From NCBI GenBank assembly GCA_945870465.1, contig CAMBSS010000227.1, forward strand, positions 1 through 5,850: DNA of 5,850 nucleotides, read 5' to 3'. The notes beneath the pieces were generated by a model. It was not told the origin of the DNA and ran no database searches. It saw only the letters and a program-made list of their open reading frames with translations. Of the stretch, positions 1 through 5,089 are shown one piece after another (the first letter of the stretch is position 1; each line of letters begins with the position of its first letter). The position numbers and the translations under genes are program-made. This DNA comes from Bordetella parapertussis. Lineage in GTDB: Bacteria; Pseudomonadota; Gammaproteobacteria; Burkholderiales; SG8-41.

Positions 1-187
1 GAAACGTGTCGATGTAGTAAAGCATCACTGCGATCACTTCGAAATCAGCGTTGGCCTTGCACGCGGCAACGTCGCGCACCAGGCGCTGCAAAGTGTGCAC
101 CACGTAGCCCAGTGAGCGGTGCTCCTGCTTGATGATCGCGATCGCCGAATCCTGCGGCGTCGTTGGTTTCGTATCAGCGGTAATCAT
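1..187 (-). CDS. Hemerythrin-like (HHE cation-binding) domain protein, N-terminal part, runs off the window
   Basis: Only the first 62 codons are in the window; the gene continues past position 1. The protein starts MITADTKPTTPQDSAIAIIK and then reads QEHRSLGYVVHTLQRLVRD, followed by an acidic/hydrophobic helix ending in MLYYIDTF. The E22-H23 pair opening the first long helix, and a second helix reaching a YxID-F segment, fit bacterial hemerythrin-like proteins, where such a His is a di-iron ligand. The remaining ligands (usually an HHxxE-type stretch after this point and later H/D/E residues) would lie outside the window and are unseen. Family members bind O2, sense O2 or NO, or repair iron centres; which applies here cannot be told. 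The ATG at 187 is preceded by GAGGG (195-199) with a 7-base spacer, and this ribosome site overlaps the ccoS stop codon. The gap to ccoS is 10 bases, so it should be co-transcribed with ccoI and ccoS. Family call is from sequence pattern alone. Confidence 0.82.
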   Translation of the reverse strand, partial: MITADTKPTTPQDSAIAIIKQEHRSLGYVVHTLQRLVRDVAACKANADFEVIAVMLYYIDTF

Positions 188-197
188 GGCATGGCCC

Positions 198-353
198 TCA
201 TTTGTCGGCAGCGCCGTCTTCGTCCATCAGAATGCGCTGCGCGGGCCCTTCGAGATCGTCGAACTGCCCACCGCGCAACGCCCACCAGAACACGGCGCCG
301 ATCAGGAACGCCAGCACCAGGCTCAACGGCACCAGCAGGTAAACGATATCCAT
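198..353 (-). CDS. ccoS: CcoS, cbb3-type cytochrome oxidase assembly protein
   Basis: A complete 51-residue protein beginning MDIVYLLVPLSLVLAFLIGA. It has one hydrophobic membrane segment (about residues 4-25, ending in FWW), then the typical ALRGGQFDDLEGPAQRIL stretch and a short acidic tail with DEDGAADK. The GQFDDLEGP-R-IL-D pattern just after the single helix is the hallmark of CcoS (FixS). Length is normal for the family (about 45-70 residues). CcoS is an inner-membrane protein needed to insert the haem/copper cofactors into subunit CcoN of the cbb3 oxidase, and it normally accompanies the copper ATPase CcoI, as here. Its ATG lies 6 bases beyond the ccoI stop, with no strong Shine-Dalgarno sequence (only GCGAG-like bases inside the end of ccoI), which suggests translational coupling. 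The usual next gene would be ccoN; here it is a hemerythrin-domain gene. Confidence 0.94.
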   Translation of the reverse strand: MDIVYLLVPLSLVLAFLIGAVFWWALRGGQFDDLEGPAQRILMDEDGAADK

Positions 354-359
354 GCGCGG

Positions 360-2870
360 CTAGCTCGCAGGCGCCAGCAGCGGGAGCCGCGCCGCCGCCG
401 GCCGCGGCGCGTGGCGCAGCAATCGCAGCGCATTCGCGACTACGAGAATAGAACTGGAGGCCATGCCGACGCCCGCCAGCAGGGGCGATACGTAGCCGCA
501 TGCAGCAAGCGGGACCGCTGCCAGGTTGTAGGCAAATGCCCACGTGAGATTCTGGCGCACGACGCGGAAGGTGGCATCCGACACGCGCACCGCAGCCAGC
601 ACAGCATCCAGCCGGCCGGACAGCAGGACCACGTCGCTGTTGCCGCACGCAATGGCAGCGCCGCCGCCCATGGCGATCGAGACGTGCGCGGCAGCCAGCC
701 CGGCTGCATCGTTGACGCCATCGCCTATCATCGCCACCACCGCGCCGTCCTGTTGCAGACGCTGTACGTAAGCGAGCTTCTCGTCAGGCGCGGCACCGCC
801 GAGATAAGTGGCAATGCCGAGTTCGCGCGCGACGTGGGCGACGATTGCAGGGCGGTCGCCCGACAGCATATGCACCTGCCTGCCCATGCCGGCCAGCGCG
901 CCGACTACCGCACGTGCCTGCGCGCGCAGCGGATCGACAAAAGTGAACAGCGCTATCCAGCCGTCTTCATTGCCGAGTGCCACTACCGTCACATCATCGG
1001 CGACGAATGCGAGATCCGGCGGCAGCTCGTAAGCGCCGAGTTCCGCGACGAACTGCGGACTGCCAAGCCGCATGCGCATGCCGTTCAGCGTCGCCTCGAC
1101 ACCGGCGCCGGGGACTGACTTGCATTCCGCGCAACCGTGCTGAGCGAAAACAGGCGCGGCGGCGGCGAGGGCACGCGCAATCGGGTGGGTGAAACCGGTT
1201 TCGAGCGCGGCAGCCAGCGCCAGGCACTCGTCGCGCGTGCGCCGATTGCGGCCAGGCGCGAGCGGGATCACGCCCACCAGCCGCATATCGCCGGTGGTCA
1301 GCATGCCGGTTTTATCGAAAACGAAATGCGTGACGCGCGCCAGGTTTTCGATGGCGTCGCCGCGCGTAACCAGCACGCCGTGTGCGTGCAATGCGCCGGT
1401 CGCGGCGGCCAGTGCAGCCGGCGTGGCAAGCGACAGCGCGCACGGGCAGCTCACCACCAGCACTGCCACCGTCACCCACAGCGCGCGCGCCGGGTCGATC
1501 TGGAACCACGCCACCGCCACCACCGCGGCGATAGCGCACAGCGCCAGCACGAAATAGCGCGCCACGCGGTCCGCGCTGCGCGCGATGCGCGGCCGCTCTG
1601 CGGCGGCGCGGTCGAGCAGGCGCAGGATGCCGGCGACCACGGTGTCGGCGCCGACACGCGTAATGCGCATCACGAGCGGACTGCCGAGATTGAAGGAACC
1701 GCCGATCAGTTGATCCCCGCCGCGTTTGGGCCGCGGGCGTGATTCGCCGGTCAGCAGGCGCTCGTCGAGTTCGCTCTCACCCGTGACGACCACGCCGTCG
1801 GCGGGCACCGCCGCACCGGGACGCACTTTCACGTGGTCGCCACTGCGCAAACCGCCGGCGGCAACCATTTCCGTCTGCTCAGACAGAGGCCAGTCCACCA
1901 GGCGACTGGCAACCGCCGGCACCTGGCGCGCGAGTTCTTCCTGCGTCGTCGCCGCCTTCATGCGCGCCGTCATCTCAAAGAAGCGCGCAGCCAGCAGCAG
2001 GAACACAAACATGGTGACCGAATCGAAATAGACATCGCCGCTGCCGGTTAACGTGGCAACGACGCTTGCGGCGAAAGCCGCGCCTATGCCCAGCGCAACC
2101 GGCACGTCCATGCCGGCACGTCCCGCGCGCAGGTCGCGCCAGGCGCCGCTGAAAAACGGCGCCGCGGCATACAACACCACTGGCAACGTAAGTATCAGGC
2201 TGGCGACGCGCATCAGCTGCCCGATGTCCGGCGTCATTTCGCCGTTCGTCACGTACACGGGCACCAGGTACATCATGACCTGCATCATGCCGAAGCCGGC
2301 GACGAACAGCCGCCACAGCGCGCGGTCGCGCTCCCCGCGCCGCCCCTGTTCGGCGCGCTTCCGGTCGTACGGATACGCGCGGTAACCGAGCGCCGCCACC
2401 GCTTCGAGAACGGCTCCCAGCCGCGTGATGCGCGCGTCCCAGCGCACCAGCGCACGGTGGGTTGCATAGTTGATTTCGATGCCCGACACGCCCGGCAGCC
2501 CCGCAATGCGCTGCTCGATCAGCCAGACACACGCAGCACACGTGATGCCTTCCAGCATCAGCGACGCTTCGCGCGCATGATCGCCGAGGTCGCGCGCCGC
2601 TGCGCCTTCTACTTCGGGAATATCGTAAGCAACCAGGTCGCGCACTTCCTGCGGCAAGCTGTCCTCGCGCAGCGGCAACGCACTGCGGTGCCGGTAATAG
2701 GAAGTCAGGCCGTTGTCGGCTATGGTCTGCGCGACCGCCTGGCAACCGGCGCAGCACATCGCGCGCGCGGCGCCGTCGATCGCAACCGCAAGCTGCAGTC
2801 CGCGCGGCACCGGCAGGCCGCAGTGATAACACTGCGCACCAAGCCCTTTTGCTTCAGATATCGTGGCCAC
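360..2870 (-). CDS. ccoI: CcoI, cbb3 oxidase-associated copper-translocating P1B-type ATPase
   Basis: An 836-residue heavy-metal P-type ATPase that exports copper across the inner membrane for assembly of cbb3 oxidase. Order of parts: a CcoI-type cysteine-rich N-terminus (CYHCGLPVP, 14-22; CCAGC, 39-43); a heavy-metal-associated domain with CAAC (111-114); four membrane helices (about 186-206, 220-240, 254-274, 279-299); an actuator domain with LTGES (373-377); helices 5 and 6 (about 436-456, 463-490) with the CPC metal site (475-477); phosphorylation loop DKTGMLT (Asp519); the HP motif His562-Pro563; GDGVND (716-721); and helices 7 and 8 with YN (781-782) and MASSS (803-807). CPC plus YN plus MxxSS is the Cu(I) P1B-1 signature. 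The CxxC and CCxGC N-terminus separates CcoI from CopA. The start is GTG at 2870: an in-frame TAA lies seven codons upstream with no ATG, GTG or TTG between. The ribosome site is weak. Oddities: DKTGM instead of the usual DKTGT, and GDGVNDAA instead of GDGVNDAP. Confidence 0.96.
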   Translation of the reverse strand: MATISEAKGLGAQCYHCGLPVPRGLQLAVAIDGAARAMCCAGCQAVAQTIADNGLTSYYRHRSALPLREDSLPQEVRDLVAYDIPEVEGAAARDLGDHAREASLMLEGITCAACVWLIEQRIAGLPGVSGIEINYATHRALVRWDARITRLGAVLEAVAALGYRAYPYDRKRAEQGRRGERDRALWRLFVAGFGMMQVMMYLVPVYVTNGEMTPDIGQLMRVASLILTLPVVLYAAAPFFSGAWRDLRAGRAGMDVPVALGIGAAFAASVVATLTGSGDVYFDSVTMFVFLLLAARFFEMTARMKAATTQEELARQVPAVASRLVDWPLSEQTEMVAAGGLRSGDHVKVRPGAAVPADGVVVTGESELDERLLTGESRPRPKRGGDQLIGGSFNLGSPLVMRITRVGADTVVAGILRLLDRAAAERPRIARSADRVARYFVLALCAIAAVVAVAWFQIDPARALWVTVAVLVVSCPCALSLATPAALAAATGALHAHGVLVTRGDAIENLARVTHFVFDKTGMLTTGDMRLVGVIPLAPGRNRRTRDECLALAAALETGFTHPIARALAAAAPVFAQHGCAECKSVPGAGVEATLNGMRMRLGSPQFVAELGAYELPPDLAFVADDVTVVALGNEDGWIALFTFVDPLRAQARAVVGALAGMGRQVHMLSGDRPAIVAHVARELGIATYLGGAAPDEKLAYVQRLQQDGAVVAMIGDGVNDAAGLAAAHVSIAMGGGAAIACGNSDVVLLSGRLDAVLAAVRVSDATFRVVRQNLTWAFAYNLAAVPLAACGYVSPLLAGVGMASSSILVVANALRLLRHAPRPAAARLPLLAPAS

Positions 2871-2906
2871 CGGCTTGCCCGTTCGGAATTATGGATATTG
2901 GCAAGC

Positions 2907-2912
2907 ATGGTA
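2907..2912 (-). promoter_or_regulatory. Putative -10 element of the ccoI-ccoS-hemerythrin operon
   Basis: Read on the minus strand the hexamer is TACCAT, matching TATAAT at four of six positions including the important A2 and T6. If transcription starts at about 2900, this hexamer occupies -12 to -7 and the FNR-type box is centred at -41.5, exactly the class II FNR/CRP arrangement in which the activator overlaps the -35 region. The leader to the GTG at 2870 would be about 30 bases. A competing candidate is CATAAT at 2888-2893 (five of six matches). That would put the box near -60, a class I position, but leaves only about 10 bases of leader. The assignment is inference from spacing. Confidence 0.42.
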
Positions 2913-2934
2913 GGTGCGGCCGACGGCTACGGAC

Positions 2935-2948
2935 TTGATGCAGATCAA
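2935..2948. promoter_or_regulatory. FNR/ANR/FixK-type binding site (TTGAT-N4-ATCAA)
   Basis: The 14 bases TTGATGCAGATCAA match the FNR/ANR/FixK consensus at all ten specified positions and form a perfect inverted repeat of five-base arms around a four-base centre. The site lies in the divergent region between ccoI (start 2870) and the MmgE/PrpD gene (start 3057). Genes for cbb3 oxidase and its assembly are classic members of this regulon, switched on under low oxygen, so activation of ccoI is the natural reading. The centre (2941.5) is about 72 bases upstream of the ccoI GTG. The site could also affect the divergent gene, but no well-spaced promoter is seen on that side at the activating distance. 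Confidence 0.8.
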
Positions 2949-3006
2949 ACGATTGACTCGGTCGCGCGCCCTTTGTGCCGACAGCGGAAAGAGGAGGCGA
3001 TTGGTG

Positions 3007-3012
3007 TAAAGT
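3007..3012 (+). promoter_or_regulatory. Weak candidate -10 element for the MmgE/PrpD gene
   Basis: TAAAGT matches TATAAT at four of six positions. It is followed by TCTGCGCTTTAG, resembling the AT-poor start regions common in GC-rich betaproteobacterial promoters. Transcription would start near 3019, giving a leader of about 38 bases that contains the hairpin at 3033-3049. No good -35 hexamer lies 16-18 bases upstream. TTGACT at 2953-2958 is a fine -35 sequence but too far away and has no -10 partner. Low confidence. Confidence 0.22.
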
Positions 3013-3032
3013 CTGCGCTTTAGTTCTCCAGA

Positions 3033-3049
3033 CGCGCCAACGAGGCGCG
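3033..3049 (+). promoter_or_regulatory. GC-rich stem-loop in the leader of the MmgE/PrpD gene, partly covering the ribosome binding site
   Basis: CGCGCC (3033-3038), a five-base loop AACGA, and GGCGCG (3044-3049) form a perfect six-pair all-GC stem ending 7 bases before the ATG. The only Shine-Dalgarno-like sequence for the gene, GAGG at 3042-3045, begins in the loop and enters the right arm, so folding would partly hide it. It has no T-tract and is not a terminator. It may be a translational control element, an operator half-site pair, or chance in GC-rich DNA. Confidence 0.33.
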
Positions 3050-3056
3050 GCCCCCC

Positions 3057-4484
3057 ATGACACTCGAACTCGCCGTCAACAACGAACCCGCCAAGGCACA
3101 AACCGCGAAATCATTTTCGCGCACGATCGCAGAATTTGCGCAGGACGTCGATTACGCAGCGCTGCCGCAGCGGCTGCGCGATTTCGCCCGCTTTCACATT
3201 CTCGACGTCGTCGGCACTGCGCTGGCAGCCACCAAGTTCGAATTCGCCCAGCGCGCTTTGAACGGACTTGCCGCCATGGCCGAAGGTGGATCGGTGACGG
3301 TGCTGGGCATGGGCGTCACCCTGCCGCTGAAAGACGCCGTGATCATGAACGGCATACTCGCGCACGGTCTCGACTACGACGACACGCATCCGGGCGGCCC
3401 CGTGCATCCGAGTTCCTCGGCTTTTCCGTGCGTGCTCGGCGTCGCCGAATTTCTCGATCGCAGCGGCAGCGATTTGCTCACGGCCTATCTGCTCGCGGTG
3501 GAAATCTCCACTCGCGTCGGCATCGCGACCAATGGCGCCCTGCTGAAGGCGGGCTATCACACCACCGGGGTGGCCGGGCACATGGGGTGCGCGGTCGGCG
3601 CGGGTCATTTAATGCGGCTCAACGCGGAGCAGCTCGTATACGCGCAAGGGCTCGCCGGCAGCACCGCGTCCGCGCTGGCCGAACATCGCGCTGATGGCGC
3701 CTGGAACAAGCGGTTCCATCCCGGCTGGGCCGGCGCTGGCGCGATCACCGCCGCGAGTCTCGCGCGCAGCGGGTTCATCGGCACGCAAAAAATATACGAA
3801 GGCCAGGACGGGCTGTTCCGCAGCCATGCAGGCACTTACCTTGCGCTGGTGCAGCCCGACGCTTTGGTAGACGGGCTCGGCACGACGTGGCGCACGGAAG
3901 AAGTCGCGGTCAAGCCGTATCCGGTGTGTCACATGCTGCACGCGTGCATCGATTCGGTGCTCGCGCTCAAGCGGCAGCATGATTTCAGGGTCGACGACAT
4001 CGCCGAAATCCGCGCACTGCTGCATCCCGCGGTCTTTCACAGCGTGTGCGAAAACCCGGAGCTGCGGCGCAACCCGGCGAGCGATTACATCGCGAAGTTC
4101 AGCGTTTATTACACGCTGGCGGCGGCACTCGTGCGCGGGCGCTGCGGCTTCGCCGAACTGGAACACGAAGCGCTCACCGATCCCGCCATCCTCGCGCTCG
4201 CGGCGCGGGTGACTTACGACGCCGACCCCGCATCGCTCTATCCCGAATATTTCTCCGGCGGCGCCGTCATCACGCTGAAAGACGGCAAGACGTTCAGGCA
4301 CGTGGACAAGATCAACCGCGGCGCCGGCGAGCGTGCGCTGAGCGGCGACGAGATCGGCGCCAAGTTCCTGGAAAACGCCGAGCTCGTCACCTCCCCAGCG
4401 CGCGCGCGGGAGATCCGCGATATCGTGCTCGACCTCGAACGGCATAGCGCGCGTGAATTAGCGCACTCGCTCCGCCGCTTGTAA
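3057..4484 (+). CDS. MmgE/PrpD family protein (2-methylcitrate dehydratase-like fold)
   Basis: A complete 475-residue cytoplasmic enzyme of the MmgE/PrpD superfamily, whose members act on small di- or tricarboxylates (2-methylcitrate dehydratase, cis-aconitate decarboxylase, iminodisuccinate epimerase). Family features in order: a helical start with ARFHILDVVGTALA (44-57); NGILAHGLDYDDTH (98-111) and a nearby H117, corresponding to the conserved acidic/His active-site region; YHTTGVAGHMGCAVGAG (167-183); KRFHPGWAGAGA (218-229); KPYPVCHMLHACID (286-299); and YTLAAALVRG (352-361). The C-terminal lid-like domain is present, so the protein looks intact. It has no signal peptide or membrane helix. 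The ATG at 3057 is the only start: an in-frame TAG lies at 3021-3023 with no other initiator between, and GAGG at 3042-3045 serves as a ribosome site with a long 11-base spacer. The substrate cannot be named. A Bug-type organic-acid binding protein gene lies nearby on the other strand. The gene is divergent from ccoI. Confidence 0.93.
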   Translation: MTLELAVNNEPAKAQTAKSFSRTIAEFAQDVDYAALPQRLRDFARFHILDVVGTALAATKFEFAQRALNGLAAMAEGGSVTVLGMGVTLPLKDAVIMNGILAHGLDYDDTHPGGPVHPSSSAFPCVLGVAEFLDRSGSDLLTAYLLAVEISTRVGIATNGALLKAGYHTTGVAGHMGCAVGAGHLMRLNAEQLVYAQGLAGSTASALAEHRADGAWNKRFHPGWAGAGAITAASLARSGFIGTQKIYEGQDGLFRSHAGTYLALVQPDALVDGLGTTWRTEEVAVKPYPVCHMLHACIDSVLALKRQHDFRVDDIAEIRALLHPAVFHSVCENPELRRNPASDYIAKFSVYYTLAAALVRGRCGFAELEHEALTDPAILALAARVTYDADPASLYPEYFSGGAVITLKDGKTFRHVDKINRGAGERALSGDEIGAKFLENAELVTSPARAREIRDIVLDLERHSARELAHSLRRL

Positions 4485-5050
4485 CTCCGCCGTGCGTTCG
4501 CCGAGGCGGCGCTGATAGGCGCACTGGCGGACTGGTTTGCGGTGGTTGCCCGGTTCCGCCGTTCGTTCGACGACTTCGTGCGCAACCTCATCGTCAAGCT
4601 CAAAACCGACCCGCTGTACCGGTTGAAGGGCGGGCAGGTCCGCGATCAGCTGCTCGCGAGCCCGGCAGTTGGCGAATATCTGCAGGAAATGTGGGCGCAA
4701 CTGCGGGACTGGCTCAAGAGCGATCTCGCCAGCGCGGACTCAAGTATCAAGGCCCAGGTCAACTCCGCGGTGCTGGATGTCGGCAAGGAAACTGAACGCC
4801 GATCCGCAGATCATGCAGTGGCTCAACGAAACCGCCGAGCGCATGGCGACATGCGCCAGTCGAACGAAACCGGGAGAAGGCCGGAAAGTTCATTGCGGAC
4901 CAGGGAAGCGCATGGGACGACCGCCACATGGTGGAGCAGATCGAACTCAATATCGGCAAAGACCTGCAGTACATCCGGATCAACGGCGCGCTGGTAGGCG
5001 AACTGGTCGGTCTCTTGCTCTTCGGTTTAAATCGCCTGCTGACTGGATGA
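4485..5050 (+). pseudogene. Degraded DUF445 (YjiN-like) inner-membrane protein gene
   Basis: No intact gene, but one recognisable protein can be pieced together from three frames. From 4485 the frame reads LRRAFAEAALIGALADWFAV, the hallmark of DUF445 proteins near their N-terminus. After VARFRR it jumps straight to SFDDFVRNLIVKLKTDPLYR and LLASPAVGEYLQEMWAQLRDW, which belong to the second half of the family. The frame changes near 4785-4790 (one extra base in GGCAAGGAAACTG), continuing as KLNADPQIMQWLNETAERMA, and again between about 4845 and 4865. The third frame reads ERNREKAGKFIADQ, then DDRHMVEQIELNIGKDLQYI and RINGALVGELVGLLLFGLN, ending in TGA at 5048-5050; this is the typical C-terminus. 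About 188 codons remain against about 420 in full members, so the start and a large internal block are gone. It begins directly after the MmgE/PrpD stop, in the same frame and without its own start. Two frameshifts plus deletion argue for decay rather than sequencing error alone. Confidence 0.86.
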
Positions 5051-5070
5051 ACCGGGCGCAGCGAGCGGAT

Positions 5071-5089
5071 CTGACTGCGCGCTAGTCAG
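5071..5089. terminator. Possible hairpin between convergent units
   Basis: CTGACT (5071-5076) and AGTCAG (5084-5089) form a perfect six-pair stem around a seven-base loop. The hairpin sits in the short gap after the DUF445 remnant and overlaps the TAG stop (5082-5084) of the convergent binding-protein gene. For plus-strand transcripts it is followed seven bases later by TTTT (5097-5100). For minus-strand transcripts no T-run follows. An alternative stem GCGCAG (5056-5061) with CTGCGC (5075-5080) competes with it. A modest terminator for rightward transcription is possible but weak. Confidence 0.25.

Noticed and set aside
129..1118. Long plus-strand reading frame (329 codons) opposite the hemerythrin, ccoS and ccoI genes
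   Set aside because: The product is Arg/His/Gln-rich low-complexity sequence typical of antisense frames in GC-rich DNA. The minus strand carries unmistakable CcoI and CcoS.
1137..1742. Plus-strand reading frame of 201 codons
   Set aside because: Lies wholly antisense to the catalytic core of ccoI; its composition (runs of R, H, A, Q) shows no family pattern.
2720..2908. Alternative ATG at 2908 for ccoI (MLANIHNSERASRW...)
   Set aside because: It is in a different frame from ccoI and closes after 62 codons. The GTG at 2870 is the only initiator in the ccoI frame after the upstream TAA. A frameshift near the start would be needed, and nothing demands one.
2953..2958. TTGACT as a -35 box for the MmgE/PrpD gene
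   Set aside because: No acceptable -10 hexamer lies 16-18 bases downstream; the sequence there is GC-rich.
3007..3022. Inverted repeat TAAAG-N6-CTTTA as an operator
   Set aside because: Five-base arms, no extension on either side, and overlap with the -10 candidate and a stop codon make chance likely.
3609..4445. Minus-strand reading frame of 278 codons
   Set aside because: Antisense shadow of the well-supported MmgE/PrpD gene; no recognisable motifs.
4542..4997. Treating the 151-codon frame beginning at GTG 4542 as an intact hypothetical gene
   Set aside because: Its start is inside the ALADWFAV signature of DUF445, and its last third is an out-of-frame reading of DUF445 sequence, so it is a fragment of the pseudogene.
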